From assembly GCF_002024505.1 (NCBI RefSeq), contig NZ_CP019402.1, positions 3,162,001 through 3,226,000 of the forward strand: a DNA stretch of 64,000 nucleotides, given 5' to 3'. The stretch is from Plantibacter flavus (GTDB taxonomy: Bacteria; Actinomycetota; Actinomycetes; Actinomycetales; Microbacteriaceae). Shown here piece by piece: positions 9,054 through 21,110 of this stretch (position 1 is the first letter of the stretch; every line of letters begins with the position of its first letter). A program made the translations under genes and the position numbers. The notes under the pieces were generated by a model. It was not told the DNA's origin. It worked only from the letters and a program-made list of their open reading frames with translations, and made no database searches.

Positions 9054-9844
9054 CACTCCAGACTTTCCTCGAGGACGAACGATTCACCGACACGGGTCTC
9101 CGCGAGCAAACGGATGCCGATGTTCGCTGGCTGATTGAATGCCGAGCGAGGCGCATCGGCGCGTAGCCAGATTTTCAACCTGATCGACGTTGAGGTTCCC
9201 GGTTTGAGGGAGACCGGCAGCGCGGCTCCTCGGCCGTTGTTCAGGTTCAGGAGTTCCGGCGCTGGCAGTGGAGTCCCATCTCTTAGGAGCGACACTGAAC
9301 TGTCGTAGACGCCGAACACCAGAGCGTCGCTGATTGCAGAGGCATCGGAGAGTTCCTGGTCGTACACAGAGACGTACACGTCCGATTCAGCGGAATCGGG
9401 ACTCAGGTAGATCTCGACCGCGAAGGAGGCAGTCTCAGTGCGCGGTTCACCCGCTCCGCCTTCCGGAAGCGCTCGGATCGGTCTCGCTTCCGGTGCGATG
9501 CGAATCTGTTGCGGCGCCCGCGGATCCGAGTACTGAGACAGCCCGTCAGCTGACTGGGACACGTCGACTCGGCCGCTGACGCGAGCATGCGCCCTCTTCT
9601 CCTCGGTGAACGCAGCAGAAGTCGTACTGATCCCGGCGATGATCGCCCACAGGAACACCGCTACCACCGCACCTGTGGCAACCCGTCGACAGCTCGAAGC
9701 CGATCGGTTCGTGGTCACAACTTCTGTCCTTCGAAGAGTCTTGGTCTTCCGGAGGCGGCTCTTGATCGCGAGCTGATCTCCCACGAACGCGCCGTCCCCG
9801 TCCGCCGCTTCAGGATCACCATCTGCCTCCAGCACAGATGTCAT
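9053..9844 (-). CDS. SipW-type exported protein
   Basis: The protein has 263 residues. A long charged N-terminal stretch (about 50 residues) precedes a hydrophobic segment (ATGAVVAVFLWAIIAGI) that ends in STTSAAFTEE, again a SipW-like Ala-Ala-Phe junction. The remaining 180 residues look like beta strands (AVEIYLSPDS, DVYVSVYDQE, IRLKIWLRAD). The ATG at 9844 has AAGGA upstream at a rather long 12 nt, so a shorter form is possible. It lies 47 nt downstream of the first gene of the operon and overlaps the next gene by one base. The function is unknown; a structural surface role is inferred. Confidence 0.66.
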   Translation of the reverse strand: MTSVLEADGDPEAADGDGAFVGDQLAIKSRLRKTKTLRRTEVVTTNRSASSCRRVATGAVVAVFLWAIIAGISTTSAAFTEEKRAHARVSGRVDVSQSADGLSQYSDPRAPQQIRIAPEARPIRALPEGGAGEPRTETASFAVEIYLSPDSAESDVYVSVYDQELSDASAISDALVFGVYDSSVSLLRDGTPLPAPELLNLNNGRGAALPVSLKPGTSTSIRLKIWLRADAPRSAFNQPANIGIRLLAETRVGESFVLEESLE

Positions 9845-9891
9845 CGGGACCGAGGTTCCTTCACCCCGCGCGTGAAGACGGCCTGACCAGG

Positions 9892-10566
9892 TCAGTCGAT
9901 CGACTGCCCGTCGAAACGCGCGTGGATCTGCACCGACCCGCCGTTCGCGGCGTTGGTGGCCTCTTGCGTCGCACCGTTGACGAGGTAGGCGCGCACGACG
10001 AGGACTCTGCCAGTGCCGGGGCTCAGCGTGCTCAAGGCACTCGACACCGTCGCCTGTCCAGCTGCCAGCCGGAGCCCCGATACCAACCAGGTCGTTGGAA
10101 TCGTGGAAGCGTCCTCGACCTCAGCGATGTCGAACCTGAGCAGCCCCGCGTACGCTGCGTCAGCGCTCGAGGGGTTCGCGTTCACATCGACGAACGTCAC
10201 CGATGTCGTCGACTTCAAGCTGGTGGACTCGTTCCGGAAAGGCAGTTTGACGATGACTGGCGCTCCGCCCGGGACGAGGCGATCCGCACCCGCGATGGGG
10301 GCCACGTCCACCGCTGTCGGGTTCGCCTCCACCCACGCGGCCACAGACGCCGTCGTGTTCTCCTGCCCGGCGGACACCTGGAGGTTGTACGCGTTCGCGC
10401 GCCCGCCGAATCCCCCAGATCCGCCCAGGCCGAGAATGCCGTAGTCGGTGAACGCTGCCGTGCTGGCGAGGATCGCCACACCGAGCAGCGATCCCGTTGC
10501 GATGGCTGCGCGCTTCTTGCCGCTGCGTCGGCCATTTCGCGCGCTGCTGTCTGACTGCTGTGACAT
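9892..10566 (-). CDS. SipW-dependent-type signal peptide exported protein, first gene of operon
   Basis: The protein has 224 residues, and the ATG has GGGAGG about 8 nt upstream. A short basic N terminus (RNGRRSGKKR) and a hydrophobic segment are followed by ASTAAFTDYG, the best example in the operon of the alternate SipW-type cleavage region. A glycine-rich run (GLGGSGGFGG) follows, then a beta-rich domain of about 150 residues. This is the usual architecture of actinobacterial proteins annotated as alternate-type signal-peptide exported proteins. Being first and having the strongest ribosome site, it may be the most abundant product, as expected for a fibre or matrix subunit; that is inference. 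Confidence 0.75.
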   Translation of the reverse strand: MSQQSDSSARNGRRSGKKRAAIATGSLLGVAILASTAAFTDYGILGLGGSGGFGGRANAYNLQVSAGQENTTASVAAWVEANPTAVDVAPIAGADRLVPGGAPVIVKLPFRNESTSLKSTTSVTFVDVNANPSSADAAYAGLLRFDIAEVEDASTIPTTWLVSGLRLAAGQATVSSALSTLSPGTGRVLVVRAYLVNGATQEATNAANGGSVQIHARFDGQSID

Positions 10567-10933
10567 GACTGCATCCTCCCGGGTTGGTGTAGCGGAGCAC
10601 GTTCGGCCGCGGGCTCAGTATCTCTGCACGTCCACCCCCTTCGAAGTGCGCGACCAGCGGTTCCACGTGCTTGATCCCGTCACGTCGGGCTGGTGAGCGC
10701 CGCGCATGCGGCGACGGATCTGCAGATTCGCTCAGGCGCGGGGAAATCTCGGCGTGCGATGTCCACCGAAGCGCACCCATCGCGATCGGCGGCTGGGTGA
10801 TTCCACGCGACCGAGATTGACGAATTCCCGCCGGTGCGGGTGAATAGTCCCGGGTCCAGCGATCGTGGTGGCGTGGAGAGACGTGCAACGACTGACGCCG
10901 GACCTGCTGGCTGTATCCCCCAAGCGGCCAGCC

Positions 10934-10964
10934 GGAGGGGTCGACTGCATGTGTCGACCCCTCC
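10934..10964. repeat. Perfect 12-bp inverted repeat (hairpin), copy 1 of 2
   Basis: The arms GGAGGGGTCGAC and GTCGACCCCTCC flank a 7-nt loop. No T run follows and no known gene ends here, because the region lies between divergent genes. A related hairpin with the same left arm lies at 16462-16493. Confidence 0.75.
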
Positions 10965-11320
10965 GACATTGTCGGCAGTGAACAATCCCGACAGTGCGAT
11001 GGATCGAACCGCACCACGTCGGCTTGGGTGTCATGGTTCGGTGAAAAGGATCCTCGCACGACAGACTTTCGGACGTCCTGGTCGGCGCGGACCCCGAGGC
11101 ATCGGTAGAAGGCAAGCGCTCGAGCGAAAGCGCCGACCCATCGACGGGTCGCCTGTCATGTATCGACATCCCCTGACTGCACTCGAGAAATCAACGGACG
11201 ACTTGGGGCCCTGTCCTGCGGACGAATTGTCGCCACCTCCTCGGTTCGAGGTCCAGCAATCGACTCGGTCGGCGGTACCATCGGGCCTCATCTTTCAAAA
11301 GATTTGAACTTTCACTAAGT

Positions 11321-11339
11321 CGAGGCTAGCCTAACTCCT
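11321..11339. promoter_or_regulatory. Putative DtxR/IdeR iron box (siderophore operon)
   Basis: The core AGGCTAGCCTAAC matches the DtxR/IdeR 19-mer consensus at 12 of 19 positions, including the central TAGCCTAAC. It lies 34 bp upstream of the siderophore-binding protein gene, as expected for iron repression. It is the weakest of the boxes in the window. Confidence 0.6.
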
Positions 11340-11373
11340 CGGGGCTTCCCTTGCCACGAGAGGACACATCTGT

Positions 11374-12405
11374 ATGAAGACACAACGACGTTCCCTGTCA
11401 GTCACCGCGGTGCTGATCGCTGCGATGGCCCTGACCGGCTGCACGAGTTCCACCGCCAAATCGTCCGCAGATGAAGGCGGCAGCACCAATGACGATTGGG
11501 AGACCGTCACGATCGAGCATGCTCTGGGCGAAGCTGTAATCACCGAGAAGCCAGAACGGATCGTGTCCCTCGGCCAGGGATCGGCGGAAACCGCGATCGC
11601 ACTGGGAACAATTCCCGTGGGCATCGAGGAGTACAAGTGGGGCAGCGACGAAAGCGGATATCTGCCGTGGATCCACGAAGCAGTCACCGAGCAGAAAGCT
11701 GAACTGCCCGTGCAGTTCACCGGAACGACGGAGCTCGACATCGAGACGATCGTCGGACTCGAGCCCGATCTGATCCTCGCGCCATGGTCTGGCGTCACCC
11801 AGGAACAGTTCGACATCCTCACGGACATTGCTCCGACGGTCGCCTACAAGGAGGAGCCCTGGGTGATCACCTGGGAGGAGCAGATCGAGGTCATCGGACA
11901 AGCAATGGGCAAGACCGAAGCCGCGCGGGATCTGATCGACGAGATCAACACGCAGCTCGGGTCAGCCGCACGCAAGGAGTACGAGGGAATCACCTTCTCC
12001 TACATCTACAACGACGGCCCAGGCACCCTTGGCGTGTTCTTCGAGGACGAACAGCGGGTGGCCATGGTCCGAGCGCTCGGGCTCACGGTCGATCCGGTGA
12101 TCGATGAATTGCGAGAGTTCGAGGTCGAAGGCACCGACTCGGCGTCATTCGGCCTGGAGAACGCGGACAAACTTTCAGGGTCCGATCTCGTGTTCACGTT
12201 CTACTCCGATGAGGCGAACCGAGCAGAGATTGAAGGGCAGCCGCTGTACCAGCAGATCCCAGCAGTCGCGCGCGGGACAGTTGTCGCTCCCACGGACCAG
12301 CCATTCGTGACCGGTTCATCGATGATCAATGCTCTGACTGTGCCCTGGACCTTGGAGCGGTTCGTACCGCTGATTGACGAGGCCGTCGCAAAGCTCGATC
12401 GGTGA
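11374..12405 (+). CDS. Iron-siderophore ABC transporter substrate-binding lipoprotein
   Basis: The protein has 343 residues. The lipoprotein signal ends in ALTGC with the acylated Cys23. The mature part is a type III (helical-backbone) periplasmic-binding fold: PERIVSLGQGSAETAIALG near the start and the signature IVGLEPDLILAPWSG in the middle, typical of the FepB/FhuD/FecB group. It should capture ferric siderophore at the cell surface and deliver it to the two permeases encoded next. Its stop overlaps the permease start (TGATG). An iron box upstream suggests repression when iron is plentiful. The exact siderophore cannot be read from sequence. Confidence 0.92.
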   Translation: MKTQRRSLSVTAVLIAAMALTGCTSSTAKSSADEGGSTNDDWETVTIEHALGEAVITEKPERIVSLGQGSAETAIALGTIPVGIEEYKWGSDESGYLPWIHEAVTEQKAELPVQFTGTTELDIETIVGLEPDLILAPWSGVTQEQFDILTDIAPTVAYKEEPWVITWEEQIEVIGQAMGKTEAARDLIDEINTQLGSAARKEYEGITFSYIYNDGPGTLGVFFEDEQRVAMVRALGLTVDPVIDELREFEVEGTDSASFGLENADKLSGSDLVFTFYSDEANRAEIEGQPLYQQIPAVARGTVVAPTDQPFVTGSSMINALTVPWTLERFVPLIDEAVAKLDR

Positions 12406-13400
12406 TGCGCGGGGCGAGCCCCTCACGCGTGAGGTCGATCGTACTCGCAGTGGTGGGGCTCGCGACCGCCATCGTGTGCAGCCTGTTCTTCGGCGGCAAA
12501 CTGACCGACCCCGCCGACATCGTCTCTGCCCTTCGTGGATCAGGCGAACCCTATGTCTCGGCCGTTTTGGACGCTCGAATCGACCGGACCGTCATGGGTG
12601 TCCTCTGCGGCGCGGCGTTGGCGGTGTCCGGCGTGATCATCCAAGCCATCACACGAAACCCGCTCGGAGATCCAGGACTACTGGGAGTGACGGTGGGATC
12701 GTCAGCTGCGATCGTAACCGCTGCATCGATCACGGGTTCAGGCTTTGGCTCCGGTTCGGTGTGGATCGCTTTCGCGGGTGCACTGGTGACGGTGGTTGCC
12801 GTCTATGCAGTCGGTGCTCGCTCTGCGTCAGGGAGCATCGTCTCACTCGTCCTGACGGGCGCCGTGGTGTCGGCTGTGCTGAGCGCCTACGTTCAGGCGA
12901 TGATCCTCACGAATCCCAGCGTCTTCGACTCCTTCAGGTTTTGGGTCATCGGCTCGCTCAGTGGTCGGGATACCGAGGTCGCCGTCATGGTCGCACCTGC
13001 ATTGATCATCGGCCTGCTGATAGCGCTGATGCTCTCCCCGTCGCTGAACAACCTCGCTCTCGGCGAGGACGTCGCAACGTCGTTGGGGACGCCGGTCGCG
13101 CTTGTTCGAGCTGGCGGCATTTTCTCCGCATCGATCCTTGCCGCCGCGGCGACAGCAGCGGTGGGCCCGATTGCATTCGTCGGGCTCGTGGTCCCCCACC
13201 TGACCCGCTCAGTCGTCGGCATCGACCACCGATGGCAGATACCGGTTGCTGTGGTTCTCGGGGCGGCGCTCCTTGTGGTGGCTGACATCGCCGGACGCAT
13301 GATCGCCCGACCGGAAGAGATCATGGTCGGCATCGTGACCGCGCTGGTCGGAGCGCCGTTCCTCCTCCTCGCCGTGCGCAAGGGATGGGCGACACGATGA
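12405..13400 (+). CDS. FecCD-family siderophore permease 1
   Basis: The protein has 331 residues. The ATG at 12405 overlaps the preceding stop by one base; a GTG three bases earlier is less likely. Multiple hydrophobic helices and the family motifs LAVSGVIIQAITRNPLGDPG (near residue 70) and GPIAFVGLVVPHLTR (near residue 255) are clear. It should form one half of the heterodimeric membrane channel with the next gene product, importing siderophore-bound iron driven by the ATPase. Translational coupling through the whole operon suggests equal production of the subunits. Confidence 0.93.
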   Translation: MRGASPSRVRSIVLAVVGLATAIVCSLFFGGKLTDPADIVSALRGSGEPYVSAVLDARIDRTVMGVLCGAALAVSGVIIQAITRNPLGDPGLLGVTVGSSAAIVTAASITGSGFGSGSVWIAFAGALVTVVAVYAVGARSASGSIVSLVLTGAVVSAVLSAYVQAMILTNPSVFDSFRFWVIGSLSGRDTEVAVMVAPALIIGLLIALMLSPSLNNLALGEDVATSLGTPVALVRAGGIFSASILAAAATAAVGPIAFVGLVVPHLTRSVVGIDHRWQIPVAVVLGAALLVVADIAGRMIARPEEIMVGIVTALVGAPFLLLAVRKGWATR

Positions 13401-14419
13401 GCCATACCGACACATCTCGGCGATTTGCGCTCTCGGTCGACCGGCGCTTCTGCATCGTCGCGATCCTCTCGATCGGGTCCCTCCTGATCGTCGCTCTTCT
13501 CACGCTCACCATCGGAAAACTGGGCATCCCGGTCACCGAACTCCCTCAGGCGCTGGTGGGTCGTGCCGAAGGACAAACAGCTTTCGTGTTGGAACGGCTG
13601 CGAGGTCCGCGTTTGGCTACAGCAGTCTTGGCCGGCGCCCTCCTCGGGGTCTCAGGTGCGTTGTTCCAGACGGTCACTCGCAATCCTCTCGGAAGCCCCG
13701 ACGTCATTGGGCTCGGAGCGGGAGCCGGTGCAGGTGTAGCGCTCATGACCCTCAGCTTCCCCCTCTTCCCAAGCTCGCTCGGCGCCGTACTCGGTGCCGC
13801 GATCGCCACTCTCGCTGTGTACGTGTGTACCGGACGAGGATTCCGGTCGCCCGCTCGCACGATCATCGCCGGCATCGCTGTGGCCGCGATGGCCGCAGCG
13901 ATCATTGAGTACGTCGTGAGTACTCAGCTTCGGGATGCGGCATCCCAGCTGGCCGCTTACCTCGTCGGATCGCTCAATGCCAGCAACGGACAAGACGTCC
14001 TCGTGACACTCGGCGCGGTTGTGCTCATACTCCCGGCAGCCATCGCCGTCTCGAGAGACGTGTCTCTCCTGGAGATGGGAGACGATACCGCATCAGGTGT
14101 CGGCATCGACCCGAACCGCACACGATCGATCGCCGTGATCCTCTCGGTGCTTGCCGGAGGAGCGGCAGTCGCAGCAGCCGGCCCCATCTCGTTCGTATCG
14201 CTCACCGCCCCACAGATAGCGCGACGCCTACTCAAGACCTCCAACGCCAGCGTGTTCTCCTCCGCGCTCACCGGAGCTCTCATCCTCACCGCCGCCGACC
14301 TCGCTGCGCAACAGGCACCGCTCGTCGCTGGTCTCCCCGTCGGCGTCCTCACGCTCGGGGTCGGTGGAATCTACCTCGGATACCTGCTCGTGCGCGAACG
14401 CTCAAAAGGACGACTATGA
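13397..14419 (+). CDS. FecCD-family siderophore permease 2
   Basis: The protein has 340 residues from the ATG at 13397, which overlaps the previous stop (ATGA); an ATG at 13385 in the same frame would create a longer overlap. The motifs GVSGALFQTVTRNPLGSPDV and GPISFVSLTAPQIARRLL match those of the first permease, and the polytopic hydrophobic pattern is the same. It is the second half of the channel, FepG-like by position. The gene overlaps the ATPase gene by four bases. Confidence 0.93.
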   Translation: MSHTDTSRRFALSVDRRFCIVAILSIGSLLIVALLTLTIGKLGIPVTELPQALVGRAEGQTAFVLERLRGPRLATAVLAGALLGVSGALFQTVTRNPLGSPDVIGLGAGAGAGVALMTLSFPLFPSSLGAVLGAAIATLAVYVCTGRGFRSPARTIIAGIAVAAMAAAIIEYVVSTQLRDAASQLAAYLVGSLNASNGQDVLVTLGAVVLILPAAIAVSRDVSLLEMGDDTASGVGIDPNRTRSIAVILSVLAGGAAVAAAGPISFVSLTAPQIARRLLKTSNASVFSSALTGALILTAADLAAQQAPLVAGLPVGVLTLGVGGIYLGYLLVRERSKGRL

Positions 14420-15240
14420 CGACACCCACCCACCGCTCCACCCCGCTGCCGGAGACCGGACTGCACCTGCAACACGCACACCTGGCCTACGAAAACCAGG
14501 TCGTCAGCACCAACCTGAGTTTCTCGGTACCCGAGGGCGAGTTCACGGCGATCATCGGACCAAACGGCTGCGGTAAATCCACACTGCTCAAAGCCCTAGC
14601 CCGAACGCTACGCCCAACTACTGGGACGGTATCGCTCGATGGGAAGGACGTCCGCACGCTGCGGCCGAAGGCTATCGCGCGGCGAATCGCCGCGCTCCCG
14701 CAACACCCGATTGCCCCCGATTCGCTGCGCGTGCGCGACCTCGTCGCGCGGGGTCGCCACCCCTACCACTCCATACTTCGCCAATGGCTGCCCGGAGATG
14801 CTGAGATCGTGGACACTGCGATGAAAGCAACGGGCGTGAAGGACTACGCCGAGAAGCTCATCACGGAGTTGTCTGGCGGTCAACGGCAACGGGTTTGGAT
14901 CGCGATGGTCCTAGCGCAGCAGACAGACTACGTCCTCCTCGATGAGCCCACCTCGTTCCTCGACCTGGCGCACCAGGTCGAACTCCTCCACCTCTGTCAA
15001 GACATGCGCAACGACGGCCGCACCGTCGTAGCCGTTCTCCACGACATCAACCAGGCAGCCAGATATGCTTCACGGTTGGTCGTCATGCACGACGGTCAGG
15101 TCGTCCGCCAAGGAACCCCACACGACGTCCTCAGCACCGCTCTGGTGAGGGAGGTGTTTGGGATCGACGGCATCATCGAACGCGACTCGCAGACCGGGTC
15201 GCCGCTTGTCACGGTGCGCCGGCGTCACGTTTCCGCTTGA
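14416..15240 (+). CDS. Iron-siderophore ABC transporter ATPase
   Basis: The protein has 274 residues. It has a Walker A box (GPNGCGKST, about residue 47), the ABC signature (LSGGQRQRVWIAMVLAQQ), Walker B with the catalytic Glu (YVLLDEPTS) and the switch His (AVLHDINQAARYA). This is the FepC/FhuC subtype that powers siderophore uptake. The ATG overlaps the permease stop. The 3' end overlaps the 3' end of the convergent GbsR/MarR-like gene by 32 bases. Confidence 0.94.
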   Translation: MTTPTHRSTPLPETGLHLQHAHLAYENQVVSTNLSFSVPEGEFTAIIGPNGCGKSTLLKALARTLRPTTGTVSLDGKDVRTLRPKAIARRIAALPQHPIAPDSLRVRDLVARGRHPYHSILRQWLPGDAEIVDTAMKATGVKDYAEKLITELSGGQRQRVWIAMVLAQQTDYVLLDEPTSFLDLAHQVELLHLCQDMRNDGRTVVAVLHDINQAARYASRLVVMHDGQVVRQGTPHDVLSTALVREVFGIDGIIERDSQTGSPLVTVRRRHVSA

Positions 15241-15691
15241 ATTGCTCCCACCCAGCGGGTAGTTTCGCATCGATCATCCAGCCCATGTAGTCGCGCATGT
15301 TCCGCAATCGTTCCCAGGACCGGCCACCCTCGCTCACCAACGACATCGCCTCCTCTGCAAGACGAAACTGGTTCTGCAGATACTCCTGCTCGGCAGCCAG
15401 AAATCCCGCCCACACATCGTTTCCCATGGTGAAGAAGTGGGCACGAACACCTGGCTTACGGACCCGATGGACGAAACCACGGTCGATCAACTGCCGTGTA
15501 TACGTTGACACCGATCCACTACTGATTCCGAGCTTCTCGGCCAACTCGGCAGCACTCACTTCACCTGTCTCGTCAAGAAGTAGATACCCCGCGATCAACC
15601 CCTCGAGACGAGACTCACCTGCCGCTGACCAATGGTCAGCGAATCGTTCAATGGCAGCGCGCTCCCGTTGAGTTTCGATCCGTTCGGTCAT
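15209..15691 (-). CDS. GbsR/MarR-family transcriptional regulator
   Basis: The protein has 160 residues. Residues about 20-90 form a winged helix-turn-helix: LIAGYLLLDETGEVSAAELAEKL, then SSGSVSTYTRQLIDRGFVHRV. The rest is helical, as in the GbsR group, where it makes the dimer. It is convergent with the siderophore ATPase and overlaps it tail to tail, an arrangement seen elsewhere where such regulators accompany siderophore or drug exporters. Whether it controls the siderophore operon is inference; that operon also has an iron box. Confidence 0.85.
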   Translation of the reverse strand: MTERIETQRERAAIERFADHWSAAGESRLEGLIAGYLLLDETGEVSAAELAEKLGISSGSVSTYTRQLIDRGFVHRVRKPGVRAHFFTMGNDVWAGFLAAEQEYLQNQFRLAEEAMSLVSEGGRSWERLRNMRDYMGWMIDAKLPAGWEQFKRKRDAGAP

Positions 15692-15932
15692 CTGTCTCTC
15701 TGTCGTAGTTCTCGATGGCTCGCGGACGAGCTCAGGCGTGGCGCTGTGATGCGGAAAGCCGGCGGTGCGTTCCAGGGTCTCGGTCCGGTAGACCGGCTGG
15801 CGTCATGCAGCACAACGACTCATCCGATCGCGTGGCGTCGACAATGCTGTTCGAAGCCTACCGACCTCGCCACTCTTGCGTTGAAGCGGTCAGCCAAGGC
15901 GATCCGAGTCCTCCATGTCAAGAAGCTGACCA

Positions 15933-16232
15933 TCAACGACGAACGCGACGACCCACCCGTGACGACTCGTCGATCACCACGGTCACCACCTCAACCGAGT
16001 CGAGCGTCGAGAACCGAACGACCTCAGGATCCCCCGACACCGCAAATCGCGCAATAGCCCGTTGCACGAATCGCGCCACCGACAGATTCGGCAACGCATA
16101 CACGGTTCCATCGTGGAGCAACATCCATCCTGCCGCCATCGTGGCTCCGTCGCTCTGTACGGATGCTGGAGGAGGCCACCCGCCGTGACCGTACGCCTTT
16201 TCGTGCGACGACACCAGCTGAAGTTTGCTCAC
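15933..16232 (-). CDS. Possible small hypothetical protein
   Basis: A GTG at 16232 opens 99 residues whose second half looks protein-like (AAGWMLLHDGTVYALPNLSVA, then DSVEVVTVVIDESS). The frame upstream of this start is rich in Arg and Cys and looks non-coding. No family is recognised, and the ribosome site is weak (AAAGG, 13 nt upstream). It stands alone between the GbsR-like gene and the beta-glucoside operon. It may be a remnant. Confidence 0.35.
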   Translation of the reverse strand: MSKLQLVSSHEKAYGHGGWPPPASVQSDGATMAAGWMLLHDGTVYALPNLSVARFVQRAIARFAVSGDPEVVRFSTLDSVEVVTVVIDESSRVGRRVRR

Positions 16233-16461
16233 GAAGCGGCGACGACCTTTCGACCGCAACCGCACTGCGCAACACGTTCGCCAACCTGGTTGGCCGACGT
16301 CGCTCGTGCGCTCTTCGTCCGGTGCAGTCCGCGTGTTTCCACGCGGCTGATGTTGACGACAGCACACTGGGACGCGTGAATTGAAGCGGAGCTGGGAGTT
16401 GATCCGTGTGTGAGAGCACGAAGACAACCGCCCAATCCGCCGGCCCCTCTCCGTGGCCATT

Positions 16462-16493
16462 CGGAGGGGTCGACCGCAGGTTCGGCCCCTCCG
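16462..16493. repeat. Hairpin repeat, copy 2 of 2
   Basis: The arms CGGAGGGG and CCCCTCCG surround a loop. The left half shares CGGAGGGGTCGAC with the hairpin at 10934-10964, and the bases just before it (GGCCA) also match. It lies downstream of the minus-strand antiterminator gene and could act as a terminator, although no T run follows. Confidence 0.6.
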
Positions 16494-16660
16494 TTCTCGT
16501 TCGACGCCTTACATCGATGCCGCATTCACACGACGAACAACGTCGCACGGCCGCCGTGAACCGCGCAGCGGGCACCGAGCAATACACCAGAGGGCGTGCA
16601 ACGGGGCGTTCTGCGCCGGTCAGTGACTGTACCCAGTCGCCCGCTTGCAGGGTCTTCTGA

Positions 16661-17524
16661 CTACCGCTCGCTGATGTCGAGGATGAGACGCGCCACGTGC
16701 AAGGCGAGGTAGGCGATCTCATCTTGAGTGAGCTTGGTACGGACTCCCATCTCAATCAGATACGCGATCTTCAGCGAGCAGGCGATTGCCTCCGGGTGGG
16801 CGTTGGAGATGGCTTCGAACAATGTCGGGTGCGGATCAGCAATCTGTTGACCCGCGTTCACGCGCGCGAACACGTAGCGAAGGTGAGTGATGAATCGAGC
16901 AGCGTTCATGGAACGCCTGTCGACGGCAATGGAGAAGGTACTTTCGATCACGGCGAAGGATTGTGCAATGATCTCCGTCATCTGCATCGCGGCTCCGACA
17001 CCTGGCGTGGTGAACTGCGCGTTCACGAGATGCATCGCGAATGCAACGGCTTCATCCGGATCGATCCGTATGTGGAGGATCTGACTGGCAAGCGTCACAG
17101 CCTCCTGACCCACCGCGAACTCGGCAGGGTACAGCTGGCTGACCTCCCACAGCAGGGGGAACTGCATCTCCATGCCGCTCTCAGCGCGCTGCATGGCGAA
17201 GTGCAGGTGATCGGCCAGCGGGAGGATGAGGGCCTGGGTGACCCGAAGCCCGAGCCGCTCGTTCGCCAGTTCAGCGATCCTGGCTGCGGCGCGCACACAC
17301 GCGAGCGGCGTGTCTGCCAGATGCTCCGTCAGACGGTCAGCGGCCGCGTCGCCTCCGGCGAGGAAGACCTGCTCGACCTTGTCCTGATCGAGCAGGTCTC
17401 CCGCGCGCACGCCGAATCCCACACCACGCCCGAGCGCGACGAACTCGTGGTCGTCTTCGTCGGCCGCCAGGACGGCGTTGTTTCCGATGATCCGCTTGAT
17501 GGTCATGGTCGGGCGTTGCGTCAT
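16661..17524 (-). CDS. BglG/LicT-family transcriptional antiterminator
   Basis: The protein has 287 residues. The first 60 residues (IKRIIGNNAVLAADEDDHEFVALGRGVGFG) are a CAT RNA-binding domain. Two PRD domains follow, with the expected conserved histidines (LPLADHLHFA and, in PRD2, THLRYVFARV). Such proteins bind a RAT RNA hairpin and prevent leader termination when sugar is present, controlled by PTS phosphorylation. A RAT-like site and terminator precede the PTS gene of this operon, so autoregulation is likely. The gene lies 27 bases after the GH1 gene. An ATG at 17506 is an alternative start. Confidence 0.93.
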   Translation of the reverse strand: MTQRPTMTIKRIIGNNAVLAADEDDHEFVALGRGVGFGVRAGDLLDQDKVEQVFLAGGDAAADRLTEHLADTPLACVRAAARIAELANERLGLRVTQALILPLADHLHFAMQRAESGMEMQFPLLWEVSQLYPAEFAVGQEAVTLASQILHIRIDPDEAVAFAMHLVNAQFTTPGVGAAMQMTEIIAQSFAVIESTFSIAVDRRSMNAARFITHLRYVFARVNAGQQIADPHPTLFEAISNAHPEAIACSLKIAYLIEMGVRTKLTQDEIAYLALHVARLILDISER

Positions 17525-17551
17525 TACAGGCCACCGTCCTTCTGCTCGAAG

Positions 17552-20945
<3,394 letters not shown>

Positions 20946-20972
20946 GCTGAACCTGTCTCCTCGTTGAGGCAT

Positions 20973-21003
20973 AAAAAAAGACCCGAGCATCGATACCCGG
21001 GTC
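20973..21003 (-). terminator. Leader terminator (attenuator) of beta-glucoside operon
   Basis: On the minus strand a near-palindromic stem GACCCGGGTATC/GATGCTCGGGTC is followed by seven Ts. It lies 28-58 nt upstream of the EIIBCA start, where it would block transcription unless antitermination occurs. Confidence 0.85.
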
Positions 21004-21017
21004 GGATATCAGAGCTC

Positions 21018-21050
21018 AGGTCCTGCTTCACACAAGGTGAATAACATCCC
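21018..21050 (-). promoter_or_regulatory. RAT-like antiterminator RNA site
   Basis: On the minus strand GGGATGTTATTCACC ... TGAAGCAGGACCT keeps the flanking halves of the BglG/LicT RAT consensus (GGATtGTTACT and GCAGGCAAAACC), with an internal TTCAC/GTGAA hairpin. It lies 15 nt before the leader terminator, the position expected for the BglG-like protein encoded in this operon. Confidence 0.65.
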
Positions 21051-21081
21051 ACAGTCTCACGCGGCAGAAGCCGCATTGGAG

Positions 21082-21110
21082 ACCATAGCGAGTTGTCGAC
21101 TTGAGCACAA
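21082..21110 (-). promoter_or_regulatory. Putative promoter of beta-glucoside operon
   Basis: On the minus strand TTGTGC (21105-21110) and TATGGT (21082-21087) are separated by 17 bp, a good vegetative-type spacing, just upstream of the RAT-like site. The assignment is by pattern only. Confidence 0.45.

Larger units (their letters stand above)
10567..11373. other. Divergent intergenic region (SipW operon / siderophore operon)
   Basis: I see no supported gene in these 807 bases; the frames crossing it have no ribosome sites and non-protein-like composition. The region must hold the promoters of the SipW operon (minus) and of the siderophore operon (plus). It contains a strong hairpin at 10934-10964 and an iron box at 11321-11339. 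Confidence 0.6.
15692..16660. other. Mostly non-coding region
   Basis: These 969 bases hold one possible small gene (15933-16232, minus) and one hairpin (16462-16493). No other frame has a ribosome site or protein-like composition. The bglG-like gene ends at 16661, so the hairpin may stop that transcript. Confidence 0.5.
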
